Origin: Candidatus Woesearchaeota archaeon
GTDB taxonomy: Archaea > Nanobdellota > Nanobdellia > Woesearchaeales > GW2011-AR4
Length of the DNA: 12,554 nt
Direction: 5' to 3'
Assembly: GCA_016185875.1 (NCBI GenBank)
Contig: JACPMS010000064.1
Span: 1 to 12,554 of the forward strand
In this document: positions 1-5,987 of the stretch, in pieces
Layout of the letters: each line of letters opens with the position of its first letter
Numbering within the stretch: position 1 is the first letter of the stretch
Program-made: the position numbers and the translations under genes
Notes under the pieces: generated by a model
Database searches by the model: none
The model's input: only the letters and a program-made list of their open reading frames with translations
What the model was told of the DNA's origin: nothing

Positions 1-1
1 G

Positions 2-514
2 GAGAATATAGGGGCTATAGTTAGAAAAAAGCAGGAAGTCTATATAAACAAAAATAACAGATTCTACAGGTATGCGGCTAAATTCGTAAAAGATTCAATA
101 TCCTCCAATTTAAGCTTAACTGATGCTTACTTATTGCCAAATTTAGCTGGATTGGAGTATATTTTCACTGATATAGATGCTGTATTTATATGGACCAAAG
201 GAGGCTATAACATAGGAAGAAGTAAAAATTCCTATCCAATATTCATTGAGATTTTGGAAAAAGACAGAAATGCTTGGGCAATATATTTCTCAAAATTCAA
301 TATAAATTACATATTCAAAAATGAAAGAAAAAAAGGGGTATATTTTGTGATTTCATTAAGCAGAAGCATAGAGAAAGAGTACTGCGAGCAGATACCTGTT
401 TGGTCATTGGCAAAAACAGTAGAGTGGGCTAAAAAATACAGCTTTAACTTTCAGCCTGCATTAGAGATGTTGGACGAAATGTACAATTTAAAAATTGGCA
501 TTAAGTATGCTTAA
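2..514 (+). CDS. Probable antitoxin/regulator partner of the adjacent nucleotidyltransferase (5' end outside window)
   Basis: The frame is open from the first bases of the window to the stop at 512-514, so the gene starts upstream; a TTG at 134 is only an internal codon. About 170 residues are visible. They include a YINKNNRFYRY stretch, a region rich in aromatic residues, and a C-terminal part (VWSLAKTVEWAKKY, then ALEMLDEMY) that looks like a helical end. No membrane segment or signal peptide is visible. Only two bases separate it from the nucleotidyltransferase gene, so the two are almost certainly co-transcribed. Genes directly before AbiEii-type nucleotidyltransferases are often their antitoxin or regulator (AbiEi-like or related). 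That role is inferred from position; I do not recognise the sequence itself. An N-terminal DNA-binding domain, if there is one, would lie outside the window. Confidence 0.6.
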   Translation, partial: ENIGAIVRKKQEVYINKNNRFYRYAAKFVKDSISSNLSLTDAYLLPNLAGLEYIFTDIDAVFIWTKGGYNIGRSKNSYPIFIEILEKDRNAWAIYFSKFNINYIFKNERKKGVYFVISLSRSIEKEYCEQIPVWSLAKTVEWAKKYSFNFQPALEMLDEMYNLKIGIKYA

Positions 515-516
515 AC

Positions 517-1209
517 ATGATGAAATCATTTATAGAAAGGGAGAATGAAATTTTTGATATTTTGGATAGTTTCAACAAAGCAGGCTTAAAGTATGTTTTA
601 ATAGGCGGCTACGCGGTTTCAGCTTATATGCACAGATTTTCTGTTGATGCTGACGTTTGCATTGATAAAAATGATTTGTCTTTGTTTAAGGACATATTGA
701 AGGCAAAGCATTTTGTGTTATTTAAAAGAAAAGAGTTAGAAGACATCTATAAAGGCGAATTTGAGTCCTATACAAAAAAAGTGAAATTGCCAATTACAGT
801 TGATTTGATGATTGGAAGCGTTGCCAGCAGGCAAACTAATGCTTCTGTAAGCTTTCATCAGCTATACAGCAGCTCAATTGTCAAGAAAATCACAGGAATA
901 GAGAAGACTATTAATGCAAGAATTCCAGTAAAGGAAATATTAATAGCTGTTAAAATACATGCCGCAAGACTTACAGATGCAAGGGATATTGTCGCTTTAT
1001 GCCATGACATAGATTTTGATGTTGTTGCTAAGTTTATGAAAGACAAAAATCAACAAGAAATCCAAAACAATCTAAATAAATTGCTTTCATATTTCACCAG
1101 CGATAATTTCAAAGACGCTTTTAAAGGAGTTTTTTCTATTGAAAAGCTTCCAAAAGGCAACATTGAGAATGCAATTAAGCTTATTGAAATGTTAAAAGCG
1201 AATATTTGA
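517..1209 (+). CDS. AbiEii/MNT-type nucleotidyltransferase, probable toxin
   Basis: This 230-residue protein has the nucleotidyltransferase (pol-beta fold) signature near its N-terminus: LIGGYAVSAYMHR at about 28-40, then SVDAD with Asp44 and Asp46 as the DxD metal pair, and a third acidic residue in ITVDLMIG (Asp96). A helical part with KIHAARLTDARDIVAL (about 145-160) fits the K/R...D..D pattern after the core in AbiEii/AbiGii-like and MNT proteins. The whole catalytic set is present, so the enzyme should be active. Known members transfer nucleotides to tRNA or to partner proteins and act as toxins in type II/IV-like modules; the target here cannot be read from sequence. The start is the first of two adjacent ATG codons, two bases after the upstream stop, so it is probably co-translated with its likely antitoxin. 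It runs convergently into the next gene with a 54-bp gap. An ordinary housekeeping nucleotidyltransferase is a less likely alternative. Confidence 0.8.
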   Translation: MMKSFIERENEIFDILDSFNKAGLKYVLIGGYAVSAYMHRFSVDADVCIDKNDLSLFKDILKAKHFVLFKRKELEDIYKGEFESYTKKVKLPITVDLMIGSVASRQTNASVSFHQLYSSSIVKKITGIEKTINARIPVKEILIAVKIHAARLTDARDIVALCHDIDFDVVAKFMKDKNQQEIQNNLNKLLSYFTSDNFKDAFKGVFSIEKLPKGNIENAIKLIEMLKANI

Positions 1210-1263
1210 AAAGCATAAAAAAGCTGTTTTGAATATGAGCAAGGTTCTTTGAGCGAGTTATCT

Positions 1264-2082
1264 TTAGACAGTCTTAACAGCCTTCTCCACCTCCTTTTCG
1301 GTATAGCCTTCCCTGAAAAGCGTGTCTTTTATCTGCTGCAGCGTAAATCCTCTCGTTATGTTTTCGCTTATGTATTGCCTTAGCGAATTGACAACTTGGT
1401 TTTCTTTTCTTTTTTTAAGGAATAAAAACAGTAAAATTGCAGCAATAACAGCAAAAGAAGATAATATCCAAATGAGGTATCTTGATTTTGTTTGAGGCTC
1501 TTCTGGAAGCCCAGTTTGCCTAATAGGCTCTGATTTGGTTGATGTAACGCTTCTGCTTTCATTGCCAGCTTTAAGATTCCCTTCCCCGCAGTCAGCGTCT
1601 GCTTTAGGCGAGCAGTCCGGATCGCAAATGCCGTCTTTTACTTCATCGCAAAAATCATCCTTGGCTCCAGAAGGGCAGTCTTTTGTGCAGCTTTCATATG
1701 ATTCATGCTCTTCGCATATCTTGTTGCCGCAGGTATTTGAGAATGAGCTGACATCTATGTCCATTATCTTTGAATTTTTTATGTTGTAGATTTCTATTCT
1801 TGCAGCATTTTCATTATAGGGAATGTAAACAAGGTAATTCTTGCTTTCAGACAAATTGTAGTATATTTTCTGGATATCCGCATTCTCAAATGATACTTCC
1901 TTAATCAAAAACCCTGATTTTTCAGCGTATTTTATCGTTTTGTCAATCTCTTTTAAGCTGATGCTGTTGAATGTTAGAGAATCAAGAATGCGATTGACAT
2001 CAAGCACAAAATATTTTTCCGCATTTGCAGTACCCACTATCAAAGCCATCAAGATAATATATGTAACTATTTTATTTTTCAT
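1264..2082 (-). CDS. Secreted/anchored protein with Cys-rich module, C-terminal TM and cytosolic helical module
   Basis: The product has about 272 residues from the chosen ATG at 2082. An earlier ATG at 2100 would add six residues and overlap the upstream gene; the internal start is one base after the upstream stop and gives a clean signal peptide (MKNKIVTYIILMALIVGTANA, cleavage expected before EKYF). An extracytoplasmic domain without obvious relatives follows, then a cysteine cluster (CGNKICEE, YESCTKDC, FCDEVKDGICDPDC, ADADC) of the CGNxxC...C type common in archaeal surface proteins and probably metal-binding or disulfide-bonded. A Ser/Thr/Pro-rich linker leads to one transmembrane helix (RYLIWILSSFAVIAAILLFLFL), a KKRKEN stop-transfer signal and a ~40-residue cytosolic tail with pattern L..YI...I..GF....I...L...GY....V. 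The same tail pattern is at the N-terminus of the gene just upstream, suggesting the two work together. The function is unknown. Confidence 0.7.
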   Translation of the reverse strand: MKNKIVTYIILMALIVGTANAEKYFVLDVNRILDSLTFNSISLKEIDKTIKYAEKSGFLIKEVSFENADIQKIYYNLSESKNYLVYIPYNENAARIEIYNIKNSKIMDIDVSSFSNTCGNKICEEHESYESCTKDCPSGAKDDFCDEVKDGICDPDCSPKADADCGEGNLKAGNESRSVTSTKSEPIRQTGLPEEPQTKSRYLIWILSSFAVIAAILLFLFLKKRKENQVVNSLRQYISENITRGFTLQQIKDTLFREGYTEKEVEKAVKTV

Positions 2083-2083
2083 T

Positions 2084-3712
2084 TTACTGCAATGTAACAT
2101 TCAATAAAATCTGGGCAAATGCCGTGTTCTCATTTTTGTCCCTTGCCTCTATTAAAACGGCATTTGTGCCATTTGCCAAGTTTAATCCAATGCTTTCAGA
2201 TGCTTCTTCATTTGAAATTTTATTTAGTATCAATAAATTTTCCAAGAATACTGAATAGTTTACAGGAAAATTTGATGCTGACACGCTAAAAGACAGGTTG
2301 ACAAAGCCTGCATTGTAGGTTATGTTGTCCGATGTTTGAACAATAATTCTGGGCGGTGCTGCAAAATTCAGTATTTCATCAGCAAGTTTTTTTGGCGTTA
2401 AGACATAATTGCAAAAACTCGCAAAAGTCTCGTTTATTTCCGCATTTGTTATATTTTTATAGAAGAAGACATTTGGATTCACCCTTAGAACTCCTGCACT
2501 TTCAATAACGCAGTAATCCTCATTATTATCCAGCACCACAACCAAGTCTTTTTTATTGCTGTACGACGGGCAGTAGCTTGAGACAATATTGATTAATGTG
2601 GGCATATTGAAGTAAGAAAGCGACTGGTCCAGCCTGTAAATGTTGAATTTGTCTTTAGAGCCATAAAATTTGCTTATGGAGAACAAGACATTCAGGAAAT
2701 TCTGTACATCAGCCTGGAATTTCCCATACCCATCATTCAGATTTTCATAATTATCTGCTGCAAATATTATGCTGCGTTTTTGGCTTGGGCTGCTCCATTC
2801 TGTGTAAATAGGCATGCACTTGTTGTTATTCAATACAACAATGCTTTGGGCATTTTCGATTGATTGATTTGTTCCATCAGCATATTCAACAGCAACATCA
2901 ATGTCCAGCTTCTTAAAGCCTTCAAAATCCTTGATTTTTGAGCTTAGCCAGTTATTGCCGTAAACATTGTCATTTCTTGCGCCGTCATTATGCGAGCCGT
3001 CATCGTAAAGCGCTATCGAATCTATAACCTGCTCTTTATCTATGATATTTGCTGCAACAGTTACAACATCTGTTTTGTCATAAAGGTAGTACCTTATGTT
3101 GAATGAAGATTTGTAGTAATCTGCATCCGGGCTTGATGCGGAAAAGCCAGCGCCTTTTTTGTTTTTAATGCTGTACTGCCTGGCTGAATAAGACTTGTCA
3201 GTTAGATTCCTGCAGAATACTATGTCGCTGCACTCCTTGCTTATGCTAGTGCCGTACCCTGTCAGGCAGTTCCCATGGAGGTAATTTGTCAGGCAATAGC
3301 CTTCCTTGTCAATGCAACAGCCGACATTGCAGTCTTCCAAAGCAGGGCATTTTTTATTGTCAACAAAATTTCCATAGCACTCATTTCTTGATGTCTGCTG
3401 GCATATGGATGTGCAGCACCCTTCATCTGAGCTGCTTAATGAGGTAGCATACCCAGTTATCTTTTGCTGCTGATTTGCTGTGGAAATAAAATTTAGCGAG
3501 AACATTGAAAGCATGAATAACAATGAAGCAATTATGGCATATTTCTTGACAAATTGCACTTCAGAATGCTTTTTCAGCAGCCCTTCAACATAATGCTCGT
3601 TATACCCGTGATTGACCAAAACATGCCTTACAGCCTGCTTTGAGTATCCTTTACTTAAATGCTCTTTTATGTACTTTTTCAGCTTTTTGTCTATCTTATT
3701 TTTGCTCAGCAT
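2084..3712 (-). CDS. Membrane-anchored surface protein: cytosolic helical module, TM, Cys-rich domain, choice-of-anchor-X-like and M64-like regions
   Basis: The 542-residue product opens with a cytosolic module (about 11-48: LKKYIKEHLSKGYS, VNHGYNEHYVEGLLKK) matching the C-terminal tail of the next gene. One transmembrane helix follows (about 57-78), then ITGYAT, a motif I associate from memory with DPANN secreted proteins. The outside part has a cysteine-rich block (99-167, with two CC pairs), then a beta-rich domain containing LYDDGSHNDGARNDNVYG (235-251), the calcium-loop-like signature of choice-of-anchor-X domains. Residues 313-360 (IIFAADNY, KFQADVQNFL, FNIYRLD) resemble the start of the peptidase M64 fold, but no HExxH zinc site follows, so activity is unlikely. 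The C-terminus looks like an Ig-like beta domain. Many NxS/T sequons suit a glycosylated surface protein. Its start overlaps the upstream small gene by 17 nt and its stop is one base before the next start, so the three form an operon. The role is unknown; attachment or cell-surface scaffold is a guess. Confidence 0.7.
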   Translation of the reverse strand: MLSKNKIDKKLKKYIKEHLSKGYSKQAVRHVLVNHGYNEHYVEGLLKKHSEVQFVKKYAIIASLLFMLSMFSLNFISTANQQQKITGYATSLSSSDEGCCTSICQQTSRNECYGNFVDNKKCPALEDCNVGCCIDKEGYCLTNYLHGNCLTGYGTSISKECSDIVFCRNLTDKSYSARQYSIKNKKGAGFSASSPDADYYKSSFNIRYYLYDKTDVVTVAANIIDKEQVIDSIALYDDGSHNDGARNDNVYGNNWLSSKIKDFEGFKKLDIDVAVEYADGTNQSIENAQSIVVLNNNKCMPIYTEWSSPSQKRSIIFAADNYENLNDGYGKFQADVQNFLNVLFSISKFYGSKDKFNIYRLDQSLSYFNMPTLINIVSSYCPSYSNKKDLVVVLDNNEDYCVIESAGVLRVNPNVFFYKNITNAEINETFASFCNYVLTPKKLADEILNFAAPPRIIVQTSDNITYNAGFVNLSFSVSASNFPVNYSVFLENLLILNKISNEEASESIGLNLANGTNAVLIEARDKNENTAFAQILLNVTLQ

Positions 3713-3851
3713 TTTCCAGCATAGAAACTAGGTTTTTTGACTTCCCTATGTACTTGACTACCTTCTGCCTTATTTTCCCCTTTACCCTGACGCTCTTTAC
3801 AAGGTAGTAATAGTAGTTGTTGTTGATTTTCTTGACTCTGAGGAATGTCAT
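3696..3851 (-). CDS. Small basic protein (51 aa), resembling the N-terminal segment of some transposases and Fic-type proteins
   Basis: An ATG at 3849-3851 opens a 51-codon frame ending with TAA at 3696-3698. The product starts MTFLRVKKINNNYYYYLVKS, continues VRVKGKIRQKVVKYIGKSK and ends in a short acidic helix. The order 'RVKKI..YYYLV.S.RV.GK.RQKV..YIG' is a beta-hairpin signature I know from the N-termini of IS4/IS1634-like transposases and some archaeal Fic-type proteins; here it stands alone. The frame looks genuine because it has a regular amino-acid pattern, a TATA-like AT-rich block (3871-3882) about 25 nt upstream, and a 17-nt overlap with the start of the large surface protein gene that suggests translational coupling. 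It could be a small nucleic-acid-binding regulator or a transposase remnant. No other transposase sequence is visible nearby, which weakens the second idea. Confidence 0.5.
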   Translation of the reverse strand: MTFLRVKKINNNYYYYLVKSVRVKGKIRQKVVKYIGKSKNLVSMLENAEQK

Positions 3852-3859
3852 AAAAGTAT

Positions 3860-4074
3860 TTAGGCACTACTAATATATAAGTATTTTTGTTTGGGATGCT
3901 TTCAAATATTTTTAGGCACTATTTATGTTTAAAAATTAGGCATTACTTTAGGTGATTTTATTGGAACCTCAGAAAATTAGGCTCTATATTAGGCATTACT
4001 CAAGGTTATATTAAATTTTTAGGCACTACATAACAAAACAGTAGATGAAAATCTAATAATAAATTAGGCACTAC
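3860..4074. repeat. Array of seven 11-bp direct repeats, TTAGGC(A/T)(C/T)TA(C/T)
   Basis: Seven same-orientation copies lie at 3860-3870, 3912-3922, 3936-3946, 3977-3987, 3989-3999, 4019-4029 and 4064-4074. Four (1, 2, 5 and 6/7 set) carry GGCACTA and the others GGCATTAC or GGCTCTAT; most are preceded by an A/T run such as AAA or TTT. Start-to-start distances are 52, 24, 41, 12, 30 and 45 bp, so the array is not periodic and is not CRISPR-like. It fills most of the 309-bp space between two divergent genes. Such clusters can be binding sites for a transcription factor or, as iterons, for an initiator protein. One copy sits at the presumed transcription start of the minus-strand operon, which favours an operator array for that operon. 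No gene is seen within the region. Confidence 0.75.
3871..3882 (-). promoter_or_regulatory. TATA-box-like element for the 51-aa gene and surface-protein operon
   Basis: On the minus strand this reads ACTTATATATTA, centred about 25 nt above the ATG at 3851, the spacing expected for an archaeal leaderless or short-leader transcript. The first copy of the 11-bp repeat (3860-3870) lies between it and the start codon, over the expected transcription start. Confidence 0.4.
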
Positions 4075-4118
4075 ATTTGATAAACTCGCATCAATGTTTT
4101 GGCAATAATAATAATAAC

Positions 4119-4127
4119 ATTTAAATA
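4119..4127 (+). promoter_or_regulatory. TATA box upstream of the DUF1858-IscA gene
   Basis: ATTTAAATA lies about 38 nt before the ATG at 4161, leaving a short leader of roughly 10-15 nt. That leader holds GGTTGAT just before the start, a near match to the archaeal Shine-Dalgarno sequence GGTGAT. Confidence 0.45.
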
Positions 4128-4135
4128 GTAGAATT

Positions 4136-4151
4136 CTTAACAATCGTTAAG
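4136..4151. promoter_or_regulatory. Inverted repeat CTTAAC-AATC-GTTAAG, possible operator
   Basis: A perfect 6-bp inverted repeat with a 4-bp centre sits between the TATA box and the start codon, over the expected transcription start of the iron-sulfur carrier gene. This is where archaeal repressors commonly bind. A weak hairpin in the leader is the alternative. Confidence 0.35.
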
Positions 4152-4160
4152 GTTGATTTT

Positions 4161-4765
4161 ATGGAACATGAGTTAAAAGAAGTCAAACAGCAATTAATAA
4201 CCAAAGACATGACAATTGGGGATGTAGTCGCAAAGTACCCATCAGTCATAGAGCCACTGCAGTCTGCAGGGGTGCATTGCGTTGGCTGCCATGTTTCTTA
4301 CCATGAAACTTTGGAGCAGGGCTTCAAGGGGCATGGCATGGGTGACGAGGAAATTGACATGGTGATTTCTAAATTGAATGCTGCTGCTGAAGAATCAAAG
4401 TTTGACCATGGAAAAGAGTTTATTGTCACGAACAAAGCAGCTGAAAAGCTGATGGAAGTTCTCAAGGAAAACAGCAAGGAAGGCTCTGGCTTGAGAGTTG
4501 AGATTACGCCAGGCGGCTGCTAGTCGAGATTACGCCAGGCGGCTGCTCCGGATTCCAATATGGCTTGGAATTGGACGACAGCATAACAGATTTAGATTTG
4601 GTGTTTGAGGAAAAGGGAGTCAAAATAATTGTTAGCAAGGAAAACATGCAGTTCTTGAAAGGCGCAAAGCTTGACTATGTTGACAGCCTGCAGGGCGGTG
4701 GCTTCAAGATAAGCAATCCAAACGCGCACGACTCTTGCGGCTGCGGACAGAGTTTTGAATATTAG
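4161..4765 (+). pseudogene. DUF1858-HesB/IscA fusion, A-type iron-sulfur carrier, interrupted by a 26-bp tandem duplication
   Basis: Residues 13-75 match DUF1858 (ScdA N-terminal-like; ITKDMTIGDVVAKYP and the Cys40-Val-Gly-Cys43 pair). From about residue 84 the protein is an A-type Fe-S carrier of the IscA/ErpA/SufA family: FIVTNKAAEKL, LRVEITPGGC. Here the frame stops at TAG (4521-4523), just after the first conserved cysteine. The 22 bases 4500-4521 are repeated at 4526-4547, and after the second copy the family sequence continues in another frame (SGFQYGLELDD, FEEKGVKIIVSKENMQFL, NPNAHDSCGCGQSFEY) to 4765. Removing one 26-bp unit restores a 192-residue protein with all three cluster cysteines (120, 184, 186). 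As written, the 120-residue product lacks the C-terminal CGC and should not carry a cluster. It could be a recent mutation, a reversible slipped-strand state, or an assembly error. The family function is delivering Fe-S clusters to target proteins. Confidence 0.88.
4500..4547 (+). repeat. 26-bp-period tandem duplication inside the IscA-like gene
   Basis: Copies at 4500-4521 and 4526-4547 are identical over 22 bases (GAGATTACGCC then AGGCGGCTGCT) and are separated by AGTC. Because 26 is not a multiple of three, the duplication shifts the frame and creates the in-frame TAG at 4521-4523. Confidence 0.95.
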
Positions 4766-4780
4766 TTTTTTATTTTTTTT
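4766..4780 (+). terminator. T-rich terminator after the IscA-like gene
   Basis: TTTTTATTTTTTTT begins right after the stop codon. Runs of T on the coding strand are the usual termination signal for archaeal RNA polymerase. No stem precedes it. Confidence 0.45.
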
Positions 4781-4880
4781 GAAATAATTTTTATTGGATT
4801 TGCCTCTAATGTCCAAGGCAAGAAGTACTAAAACATTAAGTAAAGGAAAACTTTAATCAAAATTAATATTAAAATTTAAT

Positions 4881-5028
4881 ACGCCTTCGGCAAAATAGTG
4901 AGATGCGAGGTTCGCGAGAAACTCGCTCACCAACTCACTGCTCGGTGTCGCTTTTTTACCATGTCGAAATCGTAGATTTCGAGCATTCCCGAAAACCTTT
5001 GGTTTTCGATAATATCGCGCCACCTCGC
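4881..5028. repeat. Cluster of short perfect palindromes with 3-nt loops (structured RNA leader or palindromic element)
   Basis: This GC-richer block in AT-rich surroundings holds a series of hairpins: GCC-TTC-GGC (4883-4891), GCGAG-AAA-CTCGC (4914-4926), TCGAAATC-GTA-GATTTCGA (4964-4982), CGAAAACC-TTT-GGTTTTCG (4990-5008) and CGAT-AAT-ATCG (5007-5017). In addition GTGAG (4898-4902) pairs with CTCAC (4926-4930), and GCGAGGT (4905-4911) pairs with ACCTCGC (5022-5028), so the middle could fold into a closed multi-branch shape. No reading frame or tRNA-like fold is apparent. It ends 17 nt before the peroxiredoxin start, and an AT-rich promoter-like stretch (about 4868-4880) precedes it, so it could be the leader of that operon. 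A miniature repeat element is the other possibility. Together with the flanking AT-rich sequence this accounts for the whole 4766-5045 gap. Confidence 0.6.
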
Positions 5029-5045
5029 CAATCTATTTTAATAAA

Positions 5046-5495
5046 ATGCCAGAAATTAACGAACTAGCTCCTGATTTCACTTTAGTTGATCAGGATGGAA
5101 ATGAAAGAAAATTGAGCGATTACAGGGGAAAAAATGTGATTCTTGCTTTCTACGCTTTTGATTTCTCTCCGGTTTGCACAGTTGAATTCGGCTGCTTCCA
5201 AGACGATTTAGCTGAGCTCAATGATGTGAATGCGCAAGTGCTTGGAATCAGCGTTGACAGCAAATACTCCCATAAGGAGTTTGCGCAAAAATTAGGCTTA
5301 AGCTTTCCATTGCTTAGCGATTTCAGCAGGGAAGCCAGCAAGCTTTATGGAACTTTAAGAAAGGAGGGGTTCAGCGAAAGGGCTTATTTTATAATTGACA
5401 GCAATGGCATAGTAAGATTTAAGTATTTAATGCCTACGCCAAAGGAAAGACTGGAAAACAAGCAAATAATAGAAGAATTAGAAAAATTAGGGTGA
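5046..5495 (+). CDS. Peroxiredoxin (AhpC/TSA, Bcp/PrxQ-like)
   Basis: The 149-residue protein is a full-length thioredoxin-fold peroxidase. APDFTLVDQDG (8-18) starts the domain; the active-site stretch FDFSPVCTVEFGC holds the peroxidatic Cys44 in the PxxC/CTxE setting and a second Cys50 six residues on. Further landmarks are VLGISVDSKYSHKEFA, FPLLSDFS and AYFIIDSNGIVRFKY. In Bcp/PrxQ enzymes a cysteine five residues after the peroxidatic one resolves the disulfide; whether Cys50, offset by one residue, does so here is uncertain. It reduces hydrogen peroxide and organic peroxides in the cytosol using a thioredoxin-like donor that is not in this window. Five bases separate it from the ferritin-like gene, and the archaeal Shine-Dalgarno sequence of that gene overlaps this stop codon, so the pair is an oxidative-stress operon. 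The palindrome cluster just upstream may be its leader. Confidence 0.9.
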   Translation: MPEINELAPDFTLVDQDGNERKLSDYRGKNVILAFYAFDFSPVCTVEFGCFQDDLAELNDVNAQVLGISVDSKYSHKEFAQKLGLSFPLLSDFSREASKLYGTLRKEGFSERAYFIIDSNGIVRFKYLMPTPKERLENKQIIEELEKLG

Positions 5496-5497
5496 TC
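5491..5497 (+). promoter_or_regulatory. Shine-Dalgarno GGTGATC before the ferritin-like gene
   Basis: GGTGATC is complementary to the archaeal 16S rRNA 3' end. It overlaps the TGA stop of the peroxiredoxin gene and lies 3 nt before the ATG at 5501, which fixes that start and suggests coupled translation. Confidence 0.7.
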
Positions 5498-5500
5498 TAA

Positions 5501-5980
5501 ATGGGAGAAAAAGGAAGACAGATTGCAAAACTTGACCATAAATGGCTGGTAGCAGAGCTAAGCAAAGCTTATGCTTTTGAGTGGGTCGTGCATCATTATG
5601 CAGCTTTAGCAGCCAATATAGTTTCGGGATTGAGAACTCCTGTATACTCTGAAATCTTCAAAAAAGCAGCAGAAGGAGAGTTTGGGCATGCAAACAAAAT
5701 CGCAAAAAGGATTGCTGAACTGGGAGGAGAGCCGCCAGAAACATTAAGCGATATGGAAAAACTCGCAGGATTTGGAAAAGTAAGCTTTCCAAAAGACAGA
5801 AACGATATCAAAGGATTCATCAAAGTTTTCTTGAAAATGGAGCAGCACGCAATTGCATTGTATGATAACTTGGCTCAGAAGACTCACGGCAAAGACTTGG
5901 TGACGCATGAATTGGCAGAAGACTTGCTTGCAGATGAAGTCGCTGAAGAGGAAGAATACGAGAATATGCTGAGGGAGTAA
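5501..5980 (+). CDS. Ferritin-like, Dps-like (DPSL-type) protein
   Basis: The protein has 159 residues, all-helical in appearance, the usual size of archaeal Dps-like proteins. It starts MGEKGRQIAKLD, as DPSL proteins typically do. Di-iron ligand candidates are Glu27 (AFEWVVHHY), Glu60 and His63 (EGEFGHANKI), Glu114 (KMEQHAIALY) and Glu146/Glu149 (ADEVAEEEEY). The four-helix spacing and the IAELGGEPPE turn between helices B and C also fit. The protein has no cysteine, so the cysteine pair of thioferritin-type DPSL members is absent, and the last helix has ExxE where ExxH is common. Expected role: store iron and consume peroxide by oxidising Fe(II), assembling into a cage. Its operon partner is a peroxiredoxin, which fits peroxide defence. 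A bacterioferritin-like enzyme of another subfamily is the main alternative. Confidence 0.8.
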   Translation: MGEKGRQIAKLDHKWLVAELSKAYAFEWVVHHYAALAANIVSGLRTPVYSEIFKKAAEGEFGHANKIAKRIAELGGEPPETLSDMEKLAGFGKVSFPKDRNDIKGFIKVFLKMEQHAIALYDNLAQKTHGKDLVTHELAEDLLADEVAEEEEYENMLRE

Positions 5981-5987
5981 TCAAAGT

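Noticed and set aside
1210..1263. Bidirectional terminator hairpin between convergent genes
   Set aside because: Only a weak AAAGC/GCTTT-like pairing is visible and there is no clear T run in either direction.
2083..2100. Start of the smaller membrane protein at the ATG at 2100
   Set aside because: It overlaps the upstream gene and adds MLHCSK before an otherwise standard signal peptide; the ATG at 2082 directly after the upstream stop is better.
3860..4074. TTAGGC repeats as telomere-like DNA or a CRISPR array
   Set aside because: The hexamer matches a nematode telomere unit only by coincidence; copies are dispersed among unique sequence rather than in tandem. Unit length and uneven spacing do not fit CRISPR, and no cas genes are present.
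3696..4160. Insertion sequence around the small transposase-like frame
   Set aside because: No full transposase, terminal inverted repeats or target duplication could be found; only a 51-residue segment resembles transposase N-termini.
4500..4570. Programmed ribosomal frameshift in the IscA-like gene
   Set aside because: The frame change is fully explained by an exact 26-bp duplication; there is no slippery heptamer at the stop and the joined product would contain a duplicated segment.
4881..5028. A tRNA or other standard RNA gene in the palindrome cluster
   Set aside because: No T-loop, anticodon arm or CCA-adjacent acceptor pattern can be laid over the hairpins.
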